Below, piece after piece: positions 1 through 7,267 of a DNA stretch of 17,693 nucleotides. Origin of the DNA: Methanobacteriota archaeon (GTDB lineage Archaea > Thermoplasmatota > Poseidoniia > MGIII > CG-Epi1); assembly GCA_002724775.1 (NCBI GenBank), contig PBPR01000058.1, forward strand, positions 1 to 17,693, written 5' to 3'. The notes under the pieces were generated by a model. The model was not told where the DNA came from. It did not search any database and saw only the letters and a program-made list of their open reading frames with translations. Each line of letters begins with the position of its first letter. The first letter of the stretch is position 1. The position numbers were made by a program, and so were the translations under genes.

Positions 1-92
1 GAAGCTCTTTTCTTCTTAACTACTTCAATTTCATGAAGTGTATGCTTTTTTGCATAAGGGCTGTACATCTTAACTTTTCGTGGTATTTTCAT
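1..92 (-). CDS. rpl44e: Ribosomal protein L44e, N-terminal part (cut by window edge)
   Basis: Large-subunit ribosomal protein of archaea and eukaryotes. Only the first 30 codons plus two bases are inside the window. Translation starts at the ATG at 92 and reads MKIPRKVKMYSPYAKKHT followed by LHEIEVVKKKRAS, closely matching the usual archaeal start, in which the equivalent stretch reads YCPYCKKHTxHxVExVKK. The oddity is that both cysteines of this first CxxC pair, normally half of a zinc ribbon, are Ser (residue 11) and Ala (residue 14). The second CxxC pair lies outside the window. A GAGGA sequence at 107-103 sits about 10 nt before the ATG and supports this start. The gene is downstream of, and on the same strand as, the geranylgeranyl reductase, with a 61-bp gap. 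Identity is firm for such a short piece because the KKHTLHE block is characteristic. Confidence 0.82.
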   Translation of the reverse strand, partial: MKIPRKVKMYSPYAKKHTLHEIEVVKKKRA

Positions 93-96
93 GATA

Positions 97-140
97 CCTG
101 AGTCCTCAGGAAACGCTCCGAGCCAAAGGGTTTAATAAAG
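97..140 (-). promoter_or_regulatory. Probable promoter and leader of L44e with a small palindrome
   Basis: On the minus strand a TATA-like TTTATTAAA lies at 139-131, about 40-47 nt before the L44e ATG, which would allow a leader of roughly 15-20 nt. The leader region contains the perfect 6-bp-arm inverted repeat CCTGAGGACTCAGG (110-97), which also holds the GAGGA ribosome-binding candidate. The palindrome could mask that site or may be chance. This is read from sequence only. Confidence 0.4.
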
Positions 141-153
141 CTAATCCAAAAAA

Positions 154-1329
154 TCAATTCAAAGCTTTGATTTCTTTATGCTTAAATCCAAATAGAGCTT
201 GCATCAATGCTAAAGGAAGCTTAAACCAAAAATTTCTAGTCGCTTTACCCTTGTATTCTCCTCTTGTCAGATCTGCCAACATGCCAAAAAGGGCTGGTGT
301 CTTACCCAGAGCAAAGCCAACTTTCATGAAAAATGGCTTGTAAATTTTATGCTTCGTGGTAGCTGCCCTGTACATATCTCTACTGTAATGTGAGCGCCAA
401 TATTGCTCAAATAAAGTCGGATCTCCTTTGGAAATAGCTTTAGCTGCGAGCCTTCCACCAAGTGCACAGTGGTTGAGTCCCTCGCCGTGTATCGGATTAA
501 CATGGCCTGCTGCGTCGCCGCACAGAACCCAATTAGAACCAGAAACGGGTTCATCAAACAACTTAGGATCATTATATGAAGGGATAACTGAACCAAATTT
601 TTTACAATCTACAATTTCTCCAGTTTCTTTTAGCTTCCACTTTCCGTTACGTACAAATTCACCTGGCCATCTTTCTGCAAGTAACTTGTCTAATGCCTCG
701 CGCATACCTGGAGTTCCAGAATTGTAACAGTAACCTATGTTGTAGTGATCACTTTTAGGAAAGACCCAAAGATAACCCTCTTCACCAGGTATGGCTCCTA
801 CTATAAATTCCACATCATTTTCATCAGGCTTGATTCCTAGATAATAACCTGCAGCAGCAAAAAGATGTTCTCGAGGAATTCTTTCCATAAAATGCTTACG
901 GGTAAAACCGTTAACTCCATCTGCTCCAATTATATATTTAGCCTTATACTTTCCATTAATAGACCACACATTATCAAGTAATTCTAACGATTTAACTCTT
1001 TCAATTACGTGCCCTGCACCAGCTTCTTTAGCTCTGTTAAATAAATAAAAATCCCAATCGTCTCTTCTGATTAATTTACCCTTGTTTACTGGGATTTTCA
1101 GTTTAGTTTTACCATATGTAAAAGAAATCGATGTCATCTCACACTCTATTGCCTCATCTGGTGCGTCCATCCACTCTATTCCTTTAACAGGCAAACCTCC
1201 ACCACATGCCTTTCTTCTAGGGTGTGCATGATCAAATAATAGAACTGACATGCCCCTTTCAGCAGCTTCGCGGGCGGCTGATGAGCCTGCTGGACCTCCT
1301 CCTACAACTGCAACGTCTACAATTTCCAC
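154..1329 (-). CDS. FAD-dependent geranylgeranyl reductase family protein
   Basis: A 391-aa flavoprotein of the geranylgeranyl reductase family, the size of archaeal digeranylgeranylglycerophospholipid reductases that saturate isoprenoid chains of membrane lipids at the inner membrane face. The N-terminus carries the dinucleotide-binding motif VVGGGPAGSSAA (residues 8-19), followed by the family's CGGGLP (42-47). GADGVNGFTRK (135-145), the YLWVFPK aromatic motif (186-192) and the second FAD motif GDAAGHVNPIHGEGLNH (271-287) are all present. The start is GTG at 1329; no in-frame ATG fits, and the fold's first strand begins right there. An AT-rich box about 26 nt upstream suggests its own leaderless promoter. 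Exact substrate (archaeal lipid, quinone side chain or carotenoid-like) cannot be fixed from sequence, since organisms often have several paralogues. Confidence 0.87.
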   Translation of the reverse strand: MEIVDVAVVGGGPAGSSAAREAAERGMSVLLFDHAHPRRKACGGGLPVKGIEWMDAPDEAIECEMTSISFTYGKTKLKIPVNKGKLIRRDDWDFYLFNRAKEAGAGHVIERVKSLELLDNVWSINGKYKAKYIIGADGVNGFTRKHFMERIPREHLFAAAGYYLGIKPDENDVEFIVGAIPGEEGYLWVFPKSDHYNIGYCYNSGTPGMREALDKLLAERWPGEFVRNGKWKLKETGEIVDCKKFGSVIPSYNDPKLFDEPVSGSNWVLCGDAAGHVNPIHGEGLNHCALGGRLAAKAISKGDPTLFEQYWRSHYSRDMYRAATTKHKIYKPFFMKVGFALGKTPALFGMLADLTRGEYKGKATRNFWFKLPLALMQALFGFKHKEIKALN

Positions 1330-1350
1330 GGTACACTATCTCGAATGCTC

Positions 1351-1359
1351 TAAATTAAG
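1351..1359 (-). promoter_or_regulatory. TATA-like box for the geranylgeranyl reductase
   Basis: The minus strand reads CTTAATTTA at 1359-1351, centred about 26 nt before the GTG start at 1329. No Shine-Dalgarno is visible between them. Spacing fits archaeal transcription starting at or next to the start codon. The box lies just beyond the stop of the upstream small gene. Confidence 0.4.
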
Positions 1360-1361
1360 GT

Positions 1362-1670
1362 TTACGATTCTGTTTGAATTTTAGAATAAAGTAATTGACT
1401 TTTACTTCCATCTATTGACTTGAAAGTACAGCCCTGAATAATTAGATCATTTTGACCTAATCTTGAAACCACATAAATTACTCTAGGTTCTTCAAAGTCT
1501 AAAATAGAGAATAAAGGATCGTCCAAGTTTATGAGATTTAGTGATGCAGTCCCGTTGTTATGAATATCAAATGATTCAAAATCAAACCCTCTTCCTTCAA
1601 TGAATATTCTGTGTGTTCTGCCTAAAAAACTAAAAAGTGGCATTTCCTCACCAATATTCACCGAAGCCAT
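1362..1670 (-). CDS. Hypothetical small protein, 102 aa
   Basis: I do not recognise this protein. It begins at an ATG (MASVNIGEEMPLF) and ends IQTES. It has no signal peptide or membrane segment, one cysteine (residue 81, in IQGCTF), and alternates short hydrophobic and polar stretches as a small beta-rich cytosolic domain would (for example RIFIEGRGFDFESFDIH near 21-37 and RVIYVVSRLGQNDLIIQG near 63-80). It lies between tsr3 and the geranylgeranyl reductase on the same strand, 30 bp after tsr3 and 32 bp before the reductase. A very good TATA box sits in the 30-bp gap upstream, so it is probably transcribed on its own, which supports it being real. No overlapping longer reading frame competes. 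Function unknown. Confidence 0.65.
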   Translation of the reverse strand: MASVNIGEEMPLFSFLGRTHRIFIEGRGFDFESFDIHNNGTASLNLINLDDPLFSILDFEEPRVIYVVSRLGQNDLIIQGCTFKSIDGSKSQLLYSKIQTES

Positions 1671-1688
1671 ATCTTCTTACTTTAACTG

Positions 1689-1696
1689 TATTTATA
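1689..1696 (-). promoter_or_regulatory. TATA box for the 102-aa hypothetical gene
   Basis: The minus strand has CTATAAATA ending at 1689, a near-consensus archaeal TATA box, about 19-26 nt before the ATG at 1670. The whole gap to the tsr3 stop is 30 bp, leaving no room for a leader. A leaderless or nearly leaderless mRNA is the simplest reading. Confidence 0.55.
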
Positions 1697-1700
1697 GAAC

Positions 1701-2159
1701 TTATGATTCTTTTAAGTGAGAATTAAGTTTGATAAAAGCAGGCCCCCACTTGAAAATTGACATAATTTCTTCTGCGTGTAAATTTTCTCCACAAATTAAC
1801 AAGGCTGAAGCAATTGCCTCTGCAGTTGTTAATTTACCTAACTTGCCCGAATTTACAGGATTAGCTGGGATAACAGAAGGCAAAGACCTGGGCTCTAATC
1901 CCATTAATCTTAAACGAGAAAAAGTCTCAGGAGCTTTGTTCCAAGAACAATCGACTCCTACAATTCCTCCCACTTCTGCAAGAGGAATGTCATCAGAGCT
2001 GAGCTCTTTCGTAGAGAATGGATCTAATACTATTCCCATCGGAGGCAATGTCTTAAAACTTGAATGATTGTCGGAAAGATTGAATTTTTCTAACCTTTTT
2101 GCAGTACATTTTTTAGGATCATCCTGATCGAAACAGAGAATTCTAATGCTATAGGACAT
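1701..2159 (-). CDS. tsr3: Tsr3 (DUF367) rRNA aminocarboxypropyltransferase
   Basis: Cytosolic enzyme of the Tsr3 family, which transfers the 3-amino-3-carboxypropyl group of S-adenosylmethionine to a hypermodified base of small-subunit rRNA (in eukaryotes the m1acp3-psi of 18S rRNA). Family blocks are all visible in the 152-aa product: DPKKCT (14-19), IVLDPFS (43-49), GVDCSWN (68-74), ANPVNSGKLGKLTTAEA (99-115) and FKWG (136-139). I chose the ATG at 2159, giving MSYSIRILCFDQDDP; a TTG at 2174 would add five residues without family support. The start overlaps the end of nadC by 11 nt, so the two are translationally linked. Length and motif order are normal for archaeal members. Confidence 0.92.
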   Translation of the reverse strand: MSYSIRILCFDQDDPKKCTAKRLEKFNLSDNHSSFKTLPPMGIVLDPFSTKELSSDDIPLAEVGGIVGVDCSWNKAPETFSRLRLMGLEPRSLPSVIPANPVNSGKLGKLTTAEAIASALLICGENLHAEEIMSIFKWGPAFIKLNSHLKES

Positions 2160-2955
2160 GTAATGAAAAATCAACTGGTAAGGAAGACATAGTTAAACTT
2201 CCGAGACTTATGAAGTCTGCATCTTTAGCATAGCTTGCTACATTCTCAATAGTAACGCCACCTGAAATTTCTATTTCTATATCTGATATCTCTCTTAATT
2301 TTCTAATTGTGGCTGTTGCTTCATCAGGAGAAAAATTATCAAGCATAACTCTGTCAGCCCCGTTATTAGCTATTTCAATTGCTTGCTGTTCATTATCAGC
2401 TTCAACCTCAAGCATCAAATTTGGATATTTGTTCCTAGACATTTCAATTGATTTTTTAATGTTTTTAGACAATTTAAGATGATTATCCTTTATTAATATT
2501 GCATCGTCTAATCGCATGCGATGGGTTGCCCCACCTCCGTGAACCACGGCTTTTTTTTCTAAATCTCTCAGTCCTGGAAGAGTTTTCCTTGTAGCTAAAA
2601 TTTCTACGTTAGGATTTACTTTCTTGGCTATTCTTACTATTTTATTAGTGTGTGTTGAAATTCCGCTAAGATGACTTAATATATTTAACAAAAGACGTTC
2701 TGTTGCTAAAATATCATGGGAGTTACCCTCCAATGAAAAAATTAAAGGAGAAACTATTGCATCTCCATCATTGTATTCTGTAGTATAATTTATGGAATTC
2801 TGTTTCAAAAGTTTTTTGCAAATATATAAGCCCGAGATAACGCCCGGACCGCCTGTTATTGTAGCGCTGCAAATCTCGTTGTTTACTACTGCCAGTGATG
2901 TGAAGTCCCCCTTACCTAAATCCTCTTCAAGCCACTCGGCCAATTTATCTTGCAT
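2149..2955 (-). CDS. nadC: Nicotinate-nucleotide pyrophosphorylase (carboxylating)
   Basis: Quinolinate phosphoribosyltransferase: converts quinolinate and PRPP to nicotinate mononucleotide, CO2 and pyrophosphate in de novo NAD synthesis. The 268-aa protein is of normal family length. Diagnostic segments are ATRKTLPGLR (121-130), VVHGGGATHRMRLDDA (137-152), ILIKDNH (153-159), the LEVEAD strand (182-187), MLDN (204-207) and SGG (231-233); the basic residues binding quinolinate and PRPP (Arg123, Lys124, Arg146, Arg148, Lys156) and acidic Glu185 and Asp206 are present. The start is the ATG at 2955, 25 nt after the stop of the upstream surface protein, with no clear Shine-Dalgarno. Partners nadA and nadB/nadX are not in the window. 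Its last codons overlap tsr3. Confidence 0.95.
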   Translation of the reverse strand: MQDKLAEWLEEDLGKGDFTSLAVVNNEICSATITGGPGVISGLYICKKLLKQNSINYTTEYNDGDAIVSPLIFSLEGNSHDILATERLLLNILSHLSGISTHTNKIVRIAKKVNPNVEILATRKTLPGLRDLEKKAVVHGGGATHRMRLDDAILIKDNHLKLSKNIKKSIEMSRNKYPNLMLEVEADNEQQAIEIANNGADRVMLDNFSPDEATATIRKLREISDIEIEISGGVTIENVASYAKDADFISLGSLTMSSLPVDFSLHVL

Positions 2956-2980
2956 TGCGTCTAATGCTTAGATTGTTGTT

Positions 2981-4990
2981 TTAAGCTCTTCTGCGTAAAA
3001 CTACTAAGGTAGTTAATGCCAATAATGAAGCAATTAATCCAAAGCCTGGTGTTGAACTATCATCATCTGATTCAATTTCTTCAACTTCTACTTCGCCTCC
3101 ACCAGAGGTTTCCTTGACTTCGATGTTAGCTGTAAAATCAGGGCTTGTGTATTCGCTACCGTCAGCTGAAGTTACAACTACTTGGAAAGTATAATCTCTT
3201 CCGGAAAGTGCTGCTGCATCTGGAGACAGGGTAATTGTCAAAGCTTGTGTTTGACCTCGGCCTATTTGCATTGTATCTGCACCTAATGACGCCCAACTTG
3301 GTGCGTTAGTCATTGTTAAGTTCAGTGTATCTATTCCATTACCATTATTTGTAATATTTAATTTAAGTAAAATTTGAGTTTCCTGAGTAACTGAGACTAC
3401 ACCATCAGAACCGCTGACATGATCTAAGCCTATGTCATAAACTTGTGAGGACATTACCGAAACTGTACTGTTTGCTGTAGATAATCCGTCTGAGGAAACT
3501 ACAGTTACTTCAATATCTCCACTACTTGCACCTGCGTCACGATCTGAAGGAATAGAGACTGTCATAGTAAACTGAGAAACACTGACGGCACTTATTGAGC
3601 TGACATTTTGGCTCAATACTGGATTCCAAACTGCAGGTCCTGATACTGAAAGAATGTAATTATCTTGCCCATTACCTGTGTTAGTTATGTTAAATATGAA
3701 ATCAACATCTTCGCCCGGTTTACTCTGTTTAGAGTCTGAGTCCACTGAGAGAGTAACTCCATAATGCTGGTCTACTACTGCTGTAAATTCTTGTGAAGCT
3801 GTTTGTGTACTGTCTCCATTACTAGCTGCACTCATTGAAAATGTAGCCGTACTACCTGCTAATGCGTCGCTTGGGACGCTAAGTACTACATCGAACTCGT
3901 AAAAACCATTCCAACTAATTGAATCTGTGACCATTGGGCCAGAGGTATCTACATTAAGATTCCAACCTGATGGAACTCCCTGGCTGTCCCAATTGATTGT
4001 AAAATCATCGTCGGTATTTCCAAGATTGGTTACTCTAACAGTCCAATCAGCTATAGATGCTCCTGCACTCAAATCGACAGTTCTGCTACCTGCACCATCA
4101 ATCTTAATGCCGAACATTTCCGATGCTGAAACTGGAATACTTATCATACCAAACGGCTGGTAATAAGGGAAGCCGAAGGGATCGTTAGGATCAACACTAA
4201 ATGCTTGAAAATCTAAATCTGCACTACCTGCTTTTACCTTACTACTCAGTTCAACTCTTATGTCCCAAGTGTATGTCTGACCTGCTGAAAGTCCATTTAG
4301 AACTCCGCCTTGAAATGAATCCCATGCTGGATCTTCACTTGATATGGTCCATCCACCTAATCCGCCGAATTGAACCGTAATTGAATCCATAATGTCCACA
4401 GCTTGTGTTCCTCCACCTGGAAGCTTCTCAACTGCTATGTTTTCTACCATTATTTGATATGTATAATTGCTGCCAATGTCGTAAGTGTTAACTGCTGGAG
4501 AAGCTGGGAAATCTGCTTGATAAGCTACCCAATTTGAAACAACTATGACTGTGTCTGATACGTCAAAATCTTGGCCATCTGCAGTCACTCCAAGATCCAT
4601 ATAAACGAATTTAGACATATCTACTTTAGCACCAAATCCTACTACCACATCTACTGTGACTTGTGCTATAGCGCTGGAAGCCAGTGAACCTAAATCTATT
4701 GAGCCTGTTGAGTTAGAACCTGAATAGGTGAAGGTTACATTGTCCATCATCCAACTTTCGTCATTGAAAGAAGCATCCATCATGACTGAATCAAAATCTG
4801 AATCTCCATCATTTGTTAAAGTAACTACGAAGGAAGCAGTGCCATTAACAGATGCAAATGAATACTCATTATGATCTGCTTCTACAACTATGTTCATAGA
4901 AGAAGCTGCACTTACCGGAACAAATACTATAGCTGATGCTAATAGTAAAGCTATTGCGAAGAGTGGCAGGAATTGCCGACTAAAGTTCAT
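2981..4990 (-). CDS. Secreted PGF-CTERM surface protein A (cysteine-free, sequon-rich)
   Basis: A 669-aa exported protein. Residues 1-28 are a signal peptide (hydrophobic core about 8-26, VSA before the likely cut). The exported part is a chain of beta-sandwich modules at about 30-155, 156-290, 291-407, 408-515 and 516-627. Modules 3-5 carry the TNxGNxxD pattern typical of CARDB/NEW3-like Ig-fold domains (near 321, 435 and 546). An acidic Gly/Glu/Asp linker (629-646) leads to PGFG (648-651), a hydrophobic helix and RRRA, a PGF-CTERM signal cut and lipid-anchored by archaeosortase. There are no cysteines and nine N-glycosylation sequons (Asn49, 84, 93, 175, 434, 462, 507, 545, 557). It follows its paralogue by 11 nt, with AGGAG at 5003-4999 overlapping that gene's stop and 8 nt before the ATG, so they are co-transcribed. 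Likely an envelope or S-layer-associated protein; ligand unknown. Confidence 0.9.
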   Translation of the reverse strand: MNFSRQFLPLFAIALLLASAIVFVPVSAASSMNIVVEADHNEYSFASVNGTASFVVTLTNDGDSDFDSVMMDASFNDESWMMDNVTFTYSGSNSTGSIDLGSLASSAIAQVTVDVVVGFGAKVDMSKFVYMDLGVTADGQDFDVSDTVIVVSNWVAYQADFPASPAVNTYDIGSNYTYQIMVENIAVEKLPGGGTQAVDIMDSITVQFGGLGGWTISSEDPAWDSFQGGVLNGLSAGQTYTWDIRVELSSKVKAGSADLDFQAFSVDPNDPFGFPYYQPFGMISIPVSASEMFGIKIDGAGSRTVDLSAGASIADWTVRVTNLGNTDDDFTINWDSQGVPSGWNLNVDTSGPMVTDSISWNGFYEFDVVLSVPSDALAGSTATFSMSAASNGDSTQTASQEFTAVVDQHYGVTLSVDSDSKQSKPGEDVDFIFNITNTGNGQDNYILSVSGPAVWNPVLSQNVSSISAVSVSQFTMTVSIPSDRDAGASSGDIEVTVVSSDGLSTANSTVSVMSSQVYDIGLDHVSGSDGVVSVTQETQILLKLNITNNGNGIDTLNLTMTNAPSWASLGADTMQIGRGQTQALTITLSPDAAALSGRDYTFQVVVTSADGSEYTSPDFTANIEVKETSGGGEVEVEEIESDDDSSTPGFGLIASLLALTTLVVLRRRA

Positions 4991-4998
4991 TTATTTAG

Positions 4999-5003
4999 CT
5001 CCT
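4999..5003 (-). promoter_or_regulatory. Ribosome binding site of surface protein A
   Basis: AGGAG on the minus strand shares its AG with the TAG stop of the upstream paralogue and lies 8 nt before the ATG at 4990. It fixes the start and shows that the second gene is translated from a shared mRNA. Confidence 0.7.
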
Positions 5004-7065
5004 AAAGCCTGCGGCGCAACAATAGTACAGCACCAATTGCTGCTACTGCTGGAAGGAATCCAAATCCTGGCAAACCACCTTCATCATCGTCAACTTCTTC
5101 AGTTGTAGGTCCTGATGTGTCAGTTGACTTTTCAACAACTGTAACTGTGAAATCTCCAGTAGTTGAAGTTGTTGTTCCGTCAGATGATGTTGCTATTACT
5201 TGGAAAGGAGTCTGAGCTCCTGTGCTTCCTGAAACTGGAGCCATTACATCTATTGTAACAGTTGAAGATTGACCTGGGCCAACTAGAACTGTACTTTGTG
5301 ACAAAGTTACCCAAGATGGGTTATTTGCCAAAACAACACCGATGTTATCGTTTCCGTTACCATTGTTTGTTACATTGAACTTCAATTGCAAAGCCATTCC
5401 TTCTTGAACAGAAGCTGCTGCCATAGAAGCGTTGTAATAGTATCCTGCGCTAATATCAAAAACTTGGTTTGAAGATAATTCAACAGATATGTGTGCTTCA
5501 TAGTCACAATCTGAAGTGTCATCTCCACATGCTTCAGAGTATGCATGAACCATAGCCATTCCGCTCTTGGCTGCTGCACTGGAGTCTGCAGGTACTGTTA
5601 AGGTGAAAACAACTTGACCTGTTTCTCCTGAGGCAATAGTAGAGCTCATTTCAGATAAGCTTGGCGTCCATGCTTGAGCACCCATGGTCATGTAAGATAC
5701 TGTGTCTTCTCCATTACCATCATTAGTAACCGTGACTGTGAAATCAGAAGATGCTCCAGGATCTGCACTATCTGTTGTTTTATCTACAGTCATTGAAATT
5801 CCATAACATTGAACTACAGTTGCACTGAACTCCTGAGTCTGTGTTTGTGATGAATCACCAACAGAAGTAACAGTCATTGAGAAACCGTGTTTAGTACCTG
5901 CTGCCAATCCACTAGGAACTGTCATTTCAACGTTGAAAGAGTAAACGCCATCTTCTGCTTTAGGTAATAAATTCTCAACAGTCATGTCATCTGCACCAGT
6001 AATGCTCCATGCTGCTGCAACTGCATCAGCTGTGTCAAACGAAACTGTAAAATCATCTGGTAAATTACCAAAATTCTTTATGTTTACATCCCAGTCAACT
6101 TTGTAATCTTGGTCTGTACATCCATTGTCAACATCTTGATTACCTGAACCTTGAGCGCTAACTGCAAAATTATCTTCTACAACTGCTTCAAATTCGACGA
6201 AATCTATAATGTTATCATCAGAAACTTGGAAAGCTAGAACTGAATTTCCGACATATGATGATGCCAGAGCATAGCTACCTGACAATGATACTTGTACTTC
6301 GAAATCGTAGGAATCTCCTGCATCAATATATCCAATTGTTGCTTCCATTTCCATTTCGTCCCAAGATGAATCATCGCTATCGATTCTCCATCCAGGTGTA
6401 GCTGAGTTGTAAGCTATCGTAATTGAATCGCTTAATGCAACAGGAACTCCGTTTTCATCAAGTTTGTTGTTATGTAGGGTTATAGTGTAAGTGTGACAGT
6501 TAACTGCAGTATCACATTCTTCGCCTACGGCTTCAGACTCTGTAAATGATTTTGCTGTAGTGTCATCCGTACTAAATGTCCAATCTGATACAATTACTTG
6601 TGCATTAATGTCAAGTGAAGTAGAGCTTGAAGAACTTGCAGAAACAACCATCTCAGCTGAATCTCCATTATCAACATCTCCCTCAATCATAACTGCAATA
6701 CAGAAATCTAGAGTTCCTGAAAGTGTACCGAAGTCATGGCTTCCTGTTCCAAAATCATCTCCATCTTCAATTGCACAGTTTGAACCATCCCATGCTCCAA
6801 TGAAAGCTTGATCGTCACTCCAGCCAGCTTCTGCAAATGATGCAGTGATTGTTAAGTTGTCATCAGCATCGGCTGAAGAACTTGATACGCTTCCTGTGAA
6901 GCTTGCATGCCCATATTTTGCGCCATATGATGTTAGACCTTTATCTCCAACTAATGTTACTGATAAGTCTTCATCTCCTGCGCTTACATTAGGCATTACT
7001 AAAACAGATGCAATCAAAGCTAAAGTAGCTATAAATGCACCCAATTTGTTTATGTTTTGTTCCAT
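5002..7065 (-). CDS. Secreted PGF-CTERM surface protein B (eight cysteines)
   Basis: A 687-aa paralogue of the next gene. Signal peptide about 1-29 (hydrophobic core 9-24, VSA before the likely cut). The exported part has the same five-module layout, with TNDGNGED near 447 and TNNGNGND near 566; the acidic linker TEEVDDDEGGL (655-665) leads to PGFGF (666-670), a hydrophobic stretch and RRRL, the PGF-CTERM anchor. Unlike its sister it has eight cysteines (97, 122, 184, 190, 316, 420, 513, 520) which fall in close or same-module pairs, so four disulfides are likely; outside the signal peptide it has only three N-glycosylation sequons (Asn70, 545, 564). The start ATG at 7065 is preceded by AGGTGA about 6 nt away. 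It is first in the two-gene unit and has a strong TATA box upstream. Composition is rich in Ser, Thr, Asp and poor in Lys/Arg. Function beyond envelope location is not known. Confidence 0.9.
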   Translation of the reverse strand: MEQNINKLGAFIATLALIASVLVMPNVSAGDEDLSVTLVGDKGLTSYGAKYGHASFTGSVSSSSADADDNLTITASFAEAGWSDDQAFIGAWDGSNCAIEDGDDFGTGSHDFGTLSGTLDFCIAVMIEGDVDNGDSAEMVVSASSSSSTSLDINAQVIVSDWTFSTDDTTAKSFTESEAVGEECDTAVNCHTYTITLHNNKLDENGVPVALSDSITIAYNSATPGWRIDSDDSSWDEMEMEATIGYIDAGDSYDFEVQVSLSGSYALASSYVGNSVLAFQVSDDNIIDFVEFEAVVEDNFAVSAQGSGNQDVDNGCTDQDYKVDWDVNIKNFGNLPDDFTVSFDTADAVAAAWSITGADDMTVENLLPKAEDGVYSFNVEMTVPSGLAAGTKHGFSMTVTSVGDSSQTQTQEFSATVVQCYGISMTVDKTTDSADPGASSDFTVTVTNDGNGEDTVSYMTMGAQAWTPSLSEMSSTIASGETGQVVFTLTVPADSSAAAKSGMAMVHAYSEACGDDTSDCDYEAHISVELSSNQVFDISAGYYYNASMAAASVQEGMALQLKFNVTNNGNGNDNIGVVLANNPSWVTLSQSTVLVGPGQSSTVTIDVMAPVSGSTGAQTPFQVIATSSDGTTTSTTGDFTVTVVEKSTDTSGPTTEEVDDDEGGLPGFGFLPAVAAIGAVLLLRRRL

Positions 7066-7267
7066 ATTTTCACCTTTTTTTCGACCTATTACACCTTTAA
7101 CTATCGGTACAAGGTAACTAAACTCATTGTAACACGTATTTAAAAAGCTTCTGAAAAAAATAAGGTCTTAGCATAGGTAAGTCCTTTGACAATCATAACT
7201 TAGTAAGTCTTTTATAGTTGGACCACTAGCGAATATTCTAATTTCTTAGTAACTAGGAAGGTTAAAA
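7066..7267. promoter_or_regulatory. Divergent promoter region, surface operon / rpoK operon
   Basis: This 202-bp gap has no credible gene. For the minus strand it holds a consensus TATA box TTTAAATA (7144-7137), implying a leader of about 45-50 nt, and the Shine-Dalgarno AGGTGA (7075-7070). For the plus strand it holds TTTTATAG (7210-7217) and AGGAAGGTT (7255-7263), the latter about 5 nt before the rpoK ATG. Between them are near-identical direct repeats GTAAGTCCTTT (7177-7187) and GTAAGTCTTTT (7203-7213), 26 bp apart, and TTAGTAA at 7200-7206 and 7245-7251. The repeats might be regulator sites, but this is unproven. Confidence 0.6.

Noticed and set aside
428..727. Plus-strand 99-codon open frame opposite the geranylgeranyl reductase.
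   Set aside because: It lies wholly within a well-supported gene, has no promoter or ribosome site, and its translation has no recognisable features.
2160..2174. TTG start for tsr3 five codons upstream.
   Set aside because: The ATG at 2159 begins at the family's usual N-terminus, and the added residues have no support.
7066..7267. Small gene or ncRNA in the 202-bp divergent gap.
   Set aside because: There is no open frame with a ribosome site and no strong fold visible by eye. Promoter elements account for the conserved-looking parts.
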